From positions 1-49,431 of the forward strand of contig CAIYSL010000075.1 in assembly GCA_903928915.1 (NCBI GenBank): a DNA stretch of 49,431 nt, written 5' to 3'. Shown in pieces: positions 17,045 through 24,877 of this stretch. The first letter of the stretch is position 1; each line of letters opens with the position of its first letter. Source of the DNA: an uncultured Syntrophobacterales bacterium. GTDB taxonomy: Bacteria > Desulfobacterota > Syntrophia > Syntrophales > UBA5619. The notes under the pieces are model-generated. The model had not been told where the DNA came from. It did no database searches and worked only from the letters and a program-made list of their open reading frames with translations. Both the position numbers and the translations under genes were made by a program.

Positions 17045-17384
17045 GAGTCAGTTCCTCCCCACAACATTCTTACCCCTCCCCTTCATCCCCTCCCGCAAGG
17101 GGAGGGGACTGGGATGTCAATACCGCTCCCCGTCATCCCCTCCCACAAGGGGAGGAGGCTGGGATGTCAGTACCGCTCCCCTTCCCCTCCCGCAAGAGGA
17201 GCGGATCAACTCATGGAAGGAAAATGCCGGGCAAGGCTCCCCACCCTCTCCCGCAAGGGGAGGGGAACCCTCTCGATCCCGCGACGGGAGAGGAGCTTTC
17301 TCAATATCCCTCCCCGCGAGAGGGAGAAAGATTCTTCTTACCTCTCCCCCTCGACGGGGGGCGGGAAGGGTGGGGGTGCGGTGG
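17045..17384. repeat. Cluster of GC-rich palindromic repeats between AmpG-like and SpoIID-like genes
   Basis: The 340-base gap is almost entirely repeats: about seven short palindromes of the type CCCTCCC-loop-GGGGAGG centred near 17097, 17147, 17192, 17254, 17282, 17317 and 17356. The first two units form a 50-base direct repeat (CTGGGATGTCA starts at 17109 and again at 17159). A 35-nt element at 17073-17107 recurs on the other strand at 30671-30705 with two mismatches. The 12-mer GTCAATACCGCT that ends the SpoIID-like gene (17384-17395) is also in the repeat (17116-17127). It looks like a REP/BIME-type cluster inside an operon. No gene is visible. Confidence 0.75.
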
Positions 17385-18710
17385 TCAATACCGCTTCACC
17401 AGCGCCGCGCCGCGGAAATAGCGGCGCAGGATCTCCTCCGCCGAGAATCCCTTCTCCGCCATCACGGCGGCCCCGATCTGGCAGAGGCCGACGCCGTGTC
17501 CCCACCCTGCGCCGTAGAGGGTGAAACTGCTCGGCACCCCGGAGGGTTCCCGGACGGTGCGGACGATGAAGGCGCTGCTGTACAGATGGCTGGGCGAAAG
17601 CCAGCGGCGGATCTCCAGCTCCTTCCCGACGATCACCGTTGCCTTTGATCCTTCGACCCGAAGCAGGCGGATCCGTCCGGAGGGTCCGCGTTCGAGCGGC
17701 ACGAGCCCCTGCAGGACGCCGAAGTCGATCCCCGCTTTCGAGCGCAGGAGCCCCTCCAGCTCCTGCCGGCTGTAGCTCACCTCCCAGCGGAAGAAGTCGG
17801 CCGTTTCGCGGTCGTACTCGGAAAGAATCCGTCTGAGCAGCTCCCGATCGTCGGTACGGCACGCTACATCGGGGCGGGAGAGGACCCAGCGCTCCGCGTC
17901 CGCTTCGGTCCGGAGCGGGGCCTGGGGCGTCACGGAGTCGGAAACGTGGGAAAGGTAGGGAACCCTGATCTCCTCCCAGCAGGTCGCAAAGTCCTCGGTC
18001 ATGCCGCCGCAGGCCTTGTGGTAGCGGGCGTCGCAGATCTCTTCCCCGTGGATGAGAAACACGCCCCGCGTCTCGCGCACCGCTTCGGCCGCTCTGCCGG
18101 CAACCCTGCCGGTAATCCCCTGGTACCGCTGGCAATGATCATCGGCGCAGACGTCGAAGCGGGTGTGGTCCTCGCGATCGTACCAGCGGACGATGCTCCC
18201 CTCCCGCAGGGTCGCCGTTTCCCGCGGTGTTCCCCGGGCGCCGGCGGTTCTGCCGCGGTTCAGCATCGCCACGAGCCAGCTGCGCGAGGCGATGGCGTGG
18301 GCCTTGAGGAAGGCGTAGGGGGCCTCGCCGCTCATCTCCGACGAGACCACGCTGGCCAGATACTCCTCCACGGGCAGTTCGTTGACGGCGGTCAGGCTGC
18401 CGTTGCCCGCGTTGAGGATCGTCAGGTCGCCGCTGAAGGTCTGCGCCTCCCGGCGCTCCCAGTGGAACCGGACGCCGATGGTCACCTCGTGGAGGGTGAA
18501 GGTCCCCGGCCGCTCCGCGGTGAGCCCGATCCCCGGCGCCCGGAGAAGCTCCCGGCCGACGGGGTCGGAAACGACGACGAGCCCCCCCAGCGGGCGGCAG
18601 ACGATTTCACCGGTCAGGGAAACCTCGCCGACGCGGTACGGGCCGTTCAGGCGGCCGCGGACCTCGGGGTACCCGTCGCAGATGCCGACCGTGATCCTCG
18701 GCTCTTCCAT
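17385..18710 (-). CDS. SpoIID/LytB domain protein
   Basis: 441 residues. The SpoIID domain spans roughly 105-430: ELPVEEYLASVVSSEMSGEAPYAFLKAHAIASRSWLVAM (about 112-150) is the family hallmark, with the catalytic Glu in SSEM, followed by CDARYHKACGGMTEDF and the C-terminal GAGWGHGVGLCQIGAAVMAEKG. SpoIID of Bacillus is a lytic transglycosylase acting on denuded glycan strands; LytB-type relatives modify peptidoglycan amidases. No N-terminal signal peptide or helix is apparent, unlike most homologues, so it may be cytoplasmic. ATG 18710 overlaps the M15 stop (TGATG), proving coupling; the 652-codon frame above it is a shadow of the M15 gene. The location fits breakdown of imported or anhydro wall fragments. 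Confidence 0.85.
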   Translation of the reverse strand: MEEPRITVGICDGYPEVRGRLNGPYRVGEVSLTGEIVCRPLGGLVVVSDPVGRELLRAPGIGLTAERPGTFTLHEVTIGVRFHWERREAQTFSGDLTILNAGNGSLTAVNELPVEEYLASVVSSEMSGEAPYAFLKAHAIASRSWLVAMLNRGRTAGARGTPRETATLREGSIVRWYDREDHTRFDVCADDHCQRYQGITGRVAGRAAEAVRETRGVFLIHGEEICDARYHKACGGMTEDFATCWEEIRVPYLSHVSDSVTPQAPLRTEADAERWVLSRPDVACRTDDRELLRRILSEYDRETADFFRWEVSYSRQELEGLLRSKAGIDFGVLQGLVPLERGPSGRIRLLRVEGSKATVIVGKELEIRRWLSPSHLYSSAFIVRTVREPSGVPSSFTLYGAGWGHGVGLCQIGAAVMAEKGFSAEEILRRYFRGAALVKRY

Positions 18711-19270
18711 CACGCGCTCTCCGGCTTCTCGAAGTGGTGGTAATCGGACAGGTGGGCGAAATCCCCGCCCCAGCGCCACCCCCGCTCCCGGAAGGCGAGA
18801 ACCACCGGGTCGTCGCCGGTGAAGGTCCCGGGGTCGCCGGGACAATACCGGCCCCCGGCAGGTGCGATCCTGCCATCCCGGTACAGCGCAGGGTTCCGGA
18901 AGGGGTTGATATCGATCGCCCGCCCTGTCGCGTGGCAGGAGAGGCGGTCCGTCCCCGCGATGCGGCGGTAATTGAAGGCCGATGTGTTGTCCGCGGCCAT
19001 CGATGCCTCGTCCGACCAGCCGTAACGGACGATCGGAACGGCGCACCGGATCGGGAACCGCCATCCCTCCATCAGGGCGAACAGCTCCTGCACCTCCTCT
19101 GCCAGCTCCCGGTGGAGGACCAGTTGCCCCGCATGGCAGCGGCCGTCGAACCCGCGGTACCGGACGGCGATCAACCGGAGCTCCTGGCGGACCTCGGGCG
19201 GGGCCGCCGATCCGGCAACTGCCTCGGCGAACCCCAGCGCACTGTCCACGATTGCCCCGTCTTCGCTCAT
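18710..19270 (-). CDS. M15 family metallopeptidase (D,D- or L,D-carboxypeptidase/endolysin-like)
   Basis: 186 residues. The zinc site is visible as the family pattern His-x6-Asp in SCHATGRAIDINPF (about 114-127) and the second His near the end in LSDYHHFEKP. The middle contains the SAFNYR segment that places the substrate in VanY/M15C peptidases. There is no signal peptide. M15 enzymes trim D-Ala-D-Ala or L-Ala-D-Glu linked wall peptides. Its stop overlaps the start of the SpoIID-like gene by one base, so the two are made together. A weak promoter at 19315-19343 is the likely start of this minus-strand cluster. Confidence 0.82.
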   Translation of the reverse strand: MSEDGAIVDSALGFAEAVAGSAAPPEVRQELRLIAVRYRGFDGRCHAGQLVLHRELAEEVQELFALMEGWRFPIRCAVPIVRYGWSDEASMAADNTSAFNYRRIAGTDRLSCHATGRAIDINPFRNPALYRDGRIAPAGGRYCPGDPGTFTGDDPVVLAFRERGWRWGGDFAHLSDYHHFEKPESA

Positions 19271-19314
19271 CCCCGCCCCCCTGCCGCGTCGCCCCTGCCG
19301 CCCGAGAAGGCCCC

Positions 19315-19343
19315 CTTCTATCGCGATTTTGCCGAATGGGCAA
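19315..19343 (-). promoter_or_regulatory. Candidate promoter of the M15/SpoIID operon
   Basis: Minus strand TTGCCC (19343-19338), 17-base spacer, TAGAAG (19320-19315), about 45 bases before the ATG at 19270. The -35 match is only fair. It overlaps back to back with the plus-strand promoter at 19355-19383. Confidence 0.4.
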
Positions 19344-19354
19344 CTTTTTCTTCC

Positions 19355-19383
19355 TTGAAATATTCAGGGCAATCGCTTACAAG
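19355..19383 (+). promoter_or_regulatory. Sigma70-type promoter of the spermidine-synthase-like pair
   Basis: TTGAAA (19355-19360), 17-base spacer, TACAAG (19378-19383), leader about 47 bases. The spacer begins TATTCAGGGCAATC, nearly the same sequence as in the metalloprotease promoter at 34322. Confidence 0.6.
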
Positions 19384-19436
19384 GGCTGAAACCGGACGGG
19401 GGAGCTGATGCCAATCCCGGGCGGAAACGGAGGTTC

Positions 19437-20333
19437 ATGCGAAGCGCAGCCATCGGGGTCATCCTGGGTATCTGCCTGGGTCTGCTTTCCGCCGGTCCGT
19501 GTCGGGCCGCTGCGGGCGAACAGATCCTGTACGAGGGCGACTCGATCTATCACCACATCACCGTCCGCCAGAACGGCACGGAACGGTGCATGATCTTCGG
19601 CCGCCAGCGCGATCTGCGCCAGACCTGCATCGACCTCGCCAGACCCGATGCCTCGGTCTTCGAGTACACCGGGATGATGTTCGCCGCGTTTCTCTTCCGG
19701 CCGGACGCGCGGAAGGTGTGCCTCATCGGCCTGGGCGGGGGCTACATCCCGACGGTGTTCCGGCTCCACCTCCCGCAGGTGACGCTCCAGACCGTTGAGG
19801 TCGACCCGCACGTGGCAAAGCTGGCGACCCAGTACTTCGGGTTCGGCGTGCCGGCGGGCCAGTCGCTGTCGATCGACGACGGCAGGCAGTTCTTCAAACG
19901 GAGCCCGGACCGCTACGATCAGATCTGGCTCGACGCCTTCAACTCCGACTACATCCCCGCCCACATGACGACCCGGGAGTTCCTCACGCTGGTCAAGTCG
20001 CGTCTGAGCAAGGGCGGGATCGTCATCCAGAACGTCTTCTGCGGCAACAGGCTGTACGACGCCCAGATCACGACCTTCCGCCAGGTCTTCGCCAAGGTGT
20101 TCGTCTTCGAGGGGTCCAGGAGCGGGAGCTGCATCATCGTCGCCTCGGATCATCCGGCAGCGGCCGATACCGCGGGGCTCCGGAAACAGGCCGAGCGCCT
20201 GGGCGGGAAGATCGGCAGGATCGATCTGCTGGCCGAGGTGGAAAAGTTCAAGCCCGCCCCCGCCGTCCGGAAGGCCCCGGTCCTGACGGACGACTACAAC
20301 CCGGCCAACCTGCTGCTCATGGAGAAGAAATAG
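19437..20333 (+). CDS. Spermidine-synthase-like protein with signal peptide
   Basis: 298 residues. Residues 1-26 look like a signal peptide (AAIGVILGICLGLLSA, then CRAAAGEQ). The rest is a spermidine-synthase-type Rossmann domain: CLIGLGGGYIPTVF (about 94-107), an acidic residue at the end of the second strand (VEVDPHVAKLA), IDDGRQFF (about 142-149) and LDAFNSDYIPAHMTT (about 161-175). The aminopropyl-acceptor residues are not clearly conserved. The predicted export of a nucleotide-cofactor fold is odd. In many bacteria this domain is fused to a multi-helix membrane domain; here the membrane half is the next gene, 11 bases downstream. GGAGG precedes the ATG. The function of this class is not established. 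Confidence 0.8.
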   Translation: MRSAAIGVILGICLGLLSAGPCRAAAGEQILYEGDSIYHHITVRQNGTERCMIFGRQRDLRQTCIDLARPDASVFEYTGMMFAAFLFRPDARKVCLIGLGGGYIPTVFRLHLPQVTLQTVEVDPHVAKLATQYFGFGVPAGQSLSIDDGRQFFKRSPDRYDQIWLDAFNSDYIPAHMTTREFLTLVKSRLSKGGIVIQNVFCGNRLYDAQITTFRQVFAKVFVFEGSRSGSCIIVASDHPAAADTAGLRKQAERLGGKIGRIDLLAEVEKFKPAPAVRKAPVLTDDYNPANLLLMEKK

Positions 20334-20344
20334 GAGACGGGCAG

Positions 20345-20962
20345 ATGACAATCGTGTATGGGGTGTTCATCCTGCTCTTGGTGACCTTCGGCGCCGTCGT
20401 GATGAGCCTGGAGATCCTCGCTTCGAACCTGATGTCCCCCTATTTCGGGGGATCGGTGTACATCTGGGGGAGCATCATCAGCTCCTTCATGGTCCACTTC
20501 TCCGTGGGGTACGTCCTGGGCGGCTGGCTTTCGCGGCGGTTTCCCCGCATCTCGGTCCTGGCGACCCTGCTGGTGGTCTGCGCGCTCTGGGTCATCATGA
20601 TCCCGGCGATCTACAAACCGGTCTGCGAGGCCATCTCCGACGCCGTCGTCGACGTCCGCCTCGGGTCGCTCATCGCCATGAACGTGATCTTCCTCGTGCC
20701 GGTTTCGATCATGGCCATGGTCTCGCCCTACATCATCGGGATCACCGCCTGCTGGGGACAGCAGTCGGGGTTCACCGCCGGCATGGTCCTGTTCATCTCC
20801 ACGGTCGGGTCCTTCTTCGGGACGAACGTGACGGCCTTCTACCTGATCAGCCTCTTTCCCGTCTCCCGGATCATCGTGGGGCTCGGGCTGATCTGCCTGG
20901 TGGTCTGCTTTGTAGTACTCAGCCTGCGGGTGGATAGACGGATCGCGATCCCTGCCGCGTGA
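20345..20962 (+). CDS. Membrane partner of the spermidine-synthase-like protein
   Basis: 205 residues with six or seven hydrophobic segments. The start, EILASNLMSPYFGGSVYIWGSIISSFMVHFSVGYVLGGWLSRR, is the N-terminal membrane domain of fused spermidine-synthase-like integral membrane proteins. The segments PYIIGITACWGQQSGFTAGMVLFISTVGSFFGTNVTAFYLI also match that class. It starts 11 bases after the preceding gene with GGAGACGGGCAG in front, so the two form an operon and probably one complex. Here the fusion is either split or ancestral. Transport or sensing role unknown. Confidence 0.8.
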   Translation: MTIVYGVFILLLVTFGAVVMSLEILASNLMSPYFGGSVYIWGSIISSFMVHFSVGYVLGGWLSRRFPRISVLATLLVVCALWVIMIPAIYKPVCEAISDAVVDVRLGSLIAMNVIFLVPVSIMAMVSPYIIGITACWGQQSGFTAGMVLFISTVGSFFGTNVTAFYLISLFPVSRIIVGLGLICLVVCFVVLSLRVDRRIAIPAA

Positions 20963-21037
20963 GGCGCGGTTCTCCCGGCCGCTCCCCGGCAGCAGAAGAG
21001 TCGCTGCGCTGCCGCGGTGTGCGCCCCCCCGCGCAGG

Positions 21038-21784
21038 CTACGGATTCAGGGTGAAACGCCAGGCGCAGAACCACTCGTCGGGGTGGTCGTCGGGGGGGCA
21101 GGCGATGCAGGCAGTGCGGATGCGCGGGTCGATGGTCTCGGCAAAGGAACGGTACTCGACGATCCCCCCCGATTTGCATGGATAGTCGGCGAGCCCCTTT
21201 CGTTTCCGCGCCGCCTGGACGCGGCAGTCGTTCATCTCGAATACCAGGCTTTCCGGCCCCTCCTCGCGGATGGTCTGGACGTTGATCCCGGCGTACAGGC
21301 GGAATTCCAGCGCCCGCTTCAGGCCGGCGAGCCCCGGCGCGTCGGGGAGGCCGAGGAACCGCCGGACCGACCAGGCCTCGAAGGGGGAGAAGCGGCCCCA
21401 GCAGGAGTCGTTGCACCGTTTGGCGTCCCAGATCCCCTCGCGGGCCTCCACCTCCTGGAACCAGATCCCGTCGCCGGCAAGCCAGTTTCGTCCCAGGTCT
21501 CCGAGCAGGCCCAGCAGTTTCTCTTTCGGAAGCCCCAGGAGCGCCGCGGGGACCCCCTTTTCCATCGTAAACCCGAAGGCCTCGGCTAGCCGCCGCATCT
21601 GGGCGGCATAGCTTTTCTCCCAGACCGTCCCCATCACATCGAGGGCCTTTACCCGGCCCAGTTGATGCTCCACCTCGGCAAACCAGAGGGTGTGATGGAC
21701 GACCGTCCGATGCAGGAAATCCACCACCAGGCGGGCCAACTCCTCCTGCCCCAGCTCTTCGGGCCGCTGCCCTTTCCTATCCAT
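21038..21784 (-). CDS. DUF6125-like cytoplasmic protein
   Basis: 248 residues, no signal or membrane segment. An N-terminal all-helical half has the pattern HHTLWFAEVEHQLGRVKALDVMGTVWEKSYAAQMRRLAEAFG (about 28-70). The C-terminal half has conserved-looking Cys and Trp residues: NDCRVQAARKRKGLADYPCKSGG and RTACIACPPDDHPDEWFCAWRF near the end. This pattern recalls DUF6125 and, more distantly, 2-amino-thiazoline-4-carboxylate hydrolase-like proteins; I am only moderately sure. The four to five late Cys could bind a metal or cluster. ATG 21784 has GGGAGG upstream. It is 56 bases after the DUF3783 gene on the same strand, so they are probably co-transcribed. No function is known to me. Confidence 0.65.
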   Translation of the reverse strand: MDRKGQRPEELGQEELARLVVDFLHRTVVHHTLWFAEVEHQLGRVKALDVMGTVWEKSYAAQMRRLAEAFGFTMEKGVPAALLGLPKEKLLGLLGDLGRNWLAGDGIWFQEVEAREGIWDAKRCNDSCWGRFSPFEAWSVRRFLGLPDAPGLAGLKRALEFRLYAGINVQTIREEGPESLVFEMNDCRVQAARKRKGLADYPCKSGGIVEYRSFAETIDPRIRTACIACPPDDHPDEWFCAWRFTLNP

Positions 21785-21840
21785 GCTCGCCTCCCTCCCC
21801 TCCGGCAAACCGCTGCCGGACAATCGGCGCCGCCGCGGCA

Positions 21841-22212
21841 TCAGGCGCCCTTAGCCGTCCACTGCCGGTGCTCCGCCGCGAGATGCTCGATCAGTTCCCC
21901 CAGGGGCCAGTGCTGGTTCTGGGCGGTCAGGCTGCAGAAGATCGGCCGCTTCAGCCCCCCCTCCTTGGGGAACCCCTCCAGGACCATGTGGACCTGGACC
22001 TCAGAAAAACCGAGGAACATCAATATTTTGATCTCTTCATCGCCGAACCGCTCCTCCGGAGACGTACGGAGGATGTCGCTGATCCGCATGTCCGTCTGCG
22101 GCGAAGCGCTGACCATGATCACATAGGTGTCCAGGGTCCGGTCGAGAAACGCCTTGATCGTCCGGGCATCCTCTTCGCTGTACCCGCAGATGAGCACTCC
22201 TACTGCCTGCAT
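21841..22212 (-). CDS. DUF3783 domain protein
   Basis: 123 residues. A short N-terminal beta-alpha unit (VGVLICGYSEEDARTIKAFLDR) leads to a middle part with alternating beta strands and the DUF3783 hallmark CSLTAQNQHWPLGELIEHLAAEHRQW at the C-terminus. ATG 22212 has GGGGAGG seven bases upstream; the longer frame adds a Pro/Arg-rich 37 residues with no family match. It is the first gene of a small operon with the DUF6125-like protein. The role of DUF3783 is not known. Confidence 0.75.
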   Translation of the reverse strand: MQAVGVLICGYSEEDARTIKAFLDRTLDTYVIMVSASPQTDMRISDILRTSPEERFGDEEIKILMFLGFSEVQVHMVLEGFPKEGGLKRPIFCSLTAQNQHWPLGELIEHLAAEHRQWTAKGA

Positions 22213-22733
22213 GACCGACCTCCCCGTAACGCTCGGTGGGGCGGCACGCCGCCCTTCCCGGCCGGGCCGCGCCGGCCGCCCTGCCGGAGGCGCAACTCTA
22301 ACCGGGCCCGGCCGATATTTCAAGCTGAATCCGCCCGTCTGGCCCGCCGATCGCGGCGGGGCGGGCGGTGGACCGCGTCCCCGAACGGCTCAGCGCAGGC
22401 AGCGGAGCGGGCAAACGTCGTCAAGTTATTGGCGGAGATTGTCCAGTACCGCCGGAAAATTTCCGGTCTCACCGGATTCCATCCGCCCCGGCCGTACTGG
22501 AACCTGTCCGCCGCTGCCGGAAAAAGCTGGCGAGAATTTGCCATATAGAGAAATTAAATAAATTATATTGATGAGTTTCAGAATGCTCCGGGCTCCCTGC
22601 GGCCATCCTGGCATAGGCTTTGCTCAACTTAGCATCGCAGTCTTGACCGGTGGATGCCTGGAGCAAGGAAACCGGACACAGATTGGAGAGAATGAAAAGC
22701 GACATCGGGTTAACGAAAGGAGACAGGAGAAGC
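22213..22733. other. Intergenic region ahead of the Cache/MCP cluster
   Basis: A 521-base gap between the divergent DUF3783 and Cache genes. Most of it is GC-rich and without a credible gene. An AT-rich patch at 22535-22572 contains TTGCCA (22538-22543) and AT-rich hexamers 17-19 bases on, a possible promoter for the plus-strand Cache gene with a leader of about 160 bases. A sigma54-like match here is one base short in spacing. No sigma28 (flagellar-type) promoter was found. Confidence 0.55.
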
Positions 22734-23195
22734 ATGAAAAGGAGCATCATGGCAGTCAGTCTGGCGGTATTGCTGATGGTAGCGGGGGGGGCGGCAATCG
22801 CGGCCGAGTTCGGTACGCAGCCCGAGGCCGAGGCGCTGGTCAAGAAGGCCATCGCCGAGATCAAGGCCTCCGGGAAGGACAAGGCATTCGCCGAGATCAG
22901 CAATCCGAAGGGAAAATTCGTCGATCGGGACCTGTACATCTTCGTGTACGACATCACCGGCAAGTGCGTGGCCCATGGGTTCAACCAGAAGATGATCGGC
23001 AAGGACCTGGCCGAGGTGAAGGATTCCGACGGGAAATTCTACGTGAAGGAGCGGATCGAGATCGCCAAGACCAAGGGCAAGGGGTGGCAGGATTACAAAT
23101 ACACCAACCCCCTGTCGAAGAAGATCGATAACAAGACCGCCTACATCGAAAAGGTCGACAACCTGATCGTGGGCTGCGGCGTCTACAAGAAATAG
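22734..23195 (+). CDS. Secreted single-Cache-domain protein, copy 1
   Basis: 153 residues. Signal peptide about 1-27 ([21 protein letters not shown]), then one Cache_2-type sensor domain with the family pattern [44 protein letters not shown] and late [20 protein letters not shown], ending GCGVYKK. It has no membrane anchor or output domain, so it should be a free periplasmic ligand-binding protein. ATG 22734 has GGAGACAGGAGAAG upstream; the longer frame is non-Cache. A strong terminator follows, then an MCP gene; the same Cache-then-MCP order occurs again at 26633-28747. A role as a periplasmic ligand carrier for the MCP is inferred. Confidence 0.88.
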   Translation: MKRSIMAVSLAVLLMVAGGAAIAAEFGTQPEAEALVKKAIAEIKASGKDKAFAEISNPKGKFVDRDLYIFVYDITGKCVAHGFNQKMIGKDLAEVKDSDGKFYVKERIEIAKTKGKGWQDYKYTNPLSKKIDNKTAYIEKVDNLIVGCGVYKK

Positions 23196-23208
23196 AAACC
23201 GGTACCGA

Positions 23209-23246
23209 AAGCCGGATAGGGCGGGCCCTTCCGGCTTCCTTTTTTT
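23209..23246 (+). terminator. Rho-independent terminator after Cache protein 1
   Basis: AAGCCGGATAGGG (23209-23221) pairs with CCCTTCCGGCTT (23226-23237) with one bulged T and a CGGG loop, followed by a T-run at 23240-23246. It lies between the Cache gene and the MCP gene, so most transcripts may end before the MCP. Confidence 0.85.
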
Positions 23247-23280
23247 ATCGATTGCACTGTTTGTGGGTTCGGGAGGAACT

Positions 23281-24822
23281 ATGAAGAAGCTGTTCATGAA
23301 TCTTAAACTTTCGCGGAAGATACTGATCGCCCCGATCGTGGTGATCGCCTTCCTCGTGATTTCCGGCATAGTTTCCTACCTGAGCCTCACCAGTCAGAAG
23401 GCGGCCCTCGAGGAGATCTTCGGGACGCGGTTCAAGATCTTCCAGACGAGCGCCCAGCTCATCAAGGACGCCACCAGCGTCCACGCCAACCTCTACAAGG
23501 TGATCAGCTGGGCCACGGCAAACTACGACGCCAAGAAGATCGAGGATCTGAGTAAGACACAAATCAAGACCCTGGAAGCGGCCGTGGCAACGGTCGACAA
23601 GGTTCTGAAAACCTCCGGCCTGGCCCAGGAGGAGGTTAACGCCTACAAGACCGTCATGGCGTCGCTGGCCGCCTACCAGAAGGATGCATTCGCCGCGCTC
23701 GACCTGGCGAGTTCCGACTCCAACATGGCAACCATGTTCATGGAAACCGCGGAGGCAAAATTCCAGACCCTCTACAAGCACTTAAGCGACCTGCTCGAGC
23801 TGGAGACGCGGCTGGGCCAGGTCACCTACGACAATTCGATCGCGCGATTCAACGCCTCCCTCACGCTGAGCGTGCTGGTCCTGGTGATCGCAATCGTCGT
23901 CTCGATCCTGCTGAGCCTGCTGATCGCCAGGCTGATCACGGGCCCCCTCCGCACGGCGATCGCGGTGATCCACCGGATCGCCGAAGGGGACCTGACGCAG
24001 CAGATCGCGCTCGACTCGACCGACGAGGTCGGCGAGCTCGCCCAGTCCGTCGACACGATGCGCCAGAAGATGGGAGAGGCGGTGGGCAGCGCCGTGGCAA
24101 CCTCGCGCACCCTCTCCGACGCGGCATCGGAGCAGGCAGCCTCCATCGAGGAGACCTCCTCATCGCTCGAGGAGATGTCGTCAATGACCAAGAACAATGC
24201 CACGAGCACGGCAAAGGCCAACGGGCTGATGGCGGGCGCCATGGAGACCATCGAGAAGGCGAACGCCTCGATGAACCGGCTCACGGGGTCCATGCGGGAG
24301 ATCGCAGGCGCGAGCGAAGAGACCCAGAAGATCGTCAAGACGATCGACGAGATCGCCTTCCAGACGAACCTCCTGGCGCTCAACGCCGCGGTCGAGGCTG
24401 CCCGCGCGGGCGAGGCGGGCGCCGGGTTCGCCGTCGTGGCGGAAGAGGTCCGGAACCTGGCCCTGCGCGCCGCGGAGGCCGCGAAGAACTCCTCCACCCT
24501 CGTGGGCGACATCGTGGGCAAGATCCGCTCGGGCGAGCAGGTGGTCAACGAGACGAACGGCGAGTTCGCGGCGATCAAGACGAGTTCCCATCAGGTCGTG
24601 GAACTGATGGGGAGCATCGCCACCGCCTCGGAAGAGCAATCCCAGGGGATCGACCAGATCAACACGGCGATCCAGCAGATGAACGCGGTGACCCAGGAGA
24701 ACGCGGCAAGCGCCGAGGAGCTGGCCGCGATCATGGCGACCTTCGTCGTCGCGGGTGGTCAGGAGACCGCCCCGGGCCGGAAACGGAAACGGGTGGAGCG
24801 TGCACCGCTGTTGACTGCGTAG
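23281..24822 (+). CDS. Methyl-accepting chemotaxis protein 1 (helical periplasmic sensor, HAMP)
   Basis: 513 residues. TM1 about 14-36, a helical periplasmic domain 37-194, TM2 about 195-217, full HAMP about 216-270, then the long coiled-coil signalling domain. The hairpin tip reads [52 protein letters not shown], the CheA/CheW contact region. Methylation-type Glu/Gln pairs occur in the flanking helices (TSSSLEEM). No CheR-docking pentapeptide ends the protein (terminus ERAPLLTA). GGGAGGAA precedes ATG 23281. Its periplasmic domain is clearly homologous to MCP 3 (shared SxHANxYxVISWA and DIASSD patterns). It probably reads the adjacent secreted Cache protein or a small ligand. Confidence 0.92.
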   Translation: MKKLFMNLKLSRKILIAPIVVIAFLVISGIVSYLSLTSQKAALEEIFGTRFKIFQTSAQLIKDATSVHANLYKVISWATANYDAKKIEDLSKTQIKTLEAAVATVDKVLKTSGLAQEEVNAYKTVMASLAAYQKDAFAALDLASSDSNMATMFMETAEAKFQTLYKHLSDLLELETRLGQVTYDNSIARFNASLTLSVLVLVIAIVVSILLSLLIARLITGPLRTAIAVIHRIAEGDLTQQIALDSTDEVGELAQSVDTMRQKMGEAVGSAVATSRTLSDAASEQAASIEETSSSLEEMSSMTKNNATSTAKANGLMAGAMETIEKANASMNRLTGSMREIAGASEETQKIVKTIDEIAFQTNLLALNAAVEAARAGEAGAGFAVVAEEVRNLALRAAEAAKNSSTLVGDIVGKIRSGEQVVNETNGEFAAIKTSSHQVVELMGSIATASEEQSQGIDQINTAIQQMNAVTQENAASAEELAAIMATFVVAGGQETAPGRKRKRVERAPLLTA

Positions 24823-24877
24823 CTGGCATCGACGAGGCGGCGCCGCCGCGAAACATGGGAAGAACGGGGATCGGGAC

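Noticed and set aside
17090-17200. Possible CRISPR array
   Set aside because: Only two 50-base tandem units, no unique spacers of constant length and no cas genes; the units are palindromic GC elements.
17385-19343. 652-codon version of the SpoIID-like gene
   Set aside because: The first 211 codons are the M15 gene read in another frame; the real start is ATG 18710, overlapping the M15 stop.
22529-22543. Sigma54 promoter TGGC...TTGC before the Cache gene
   Set aside because: The distance between GG and GC is 9 instead of 10 bases, and that spacing is strict for sigma54.
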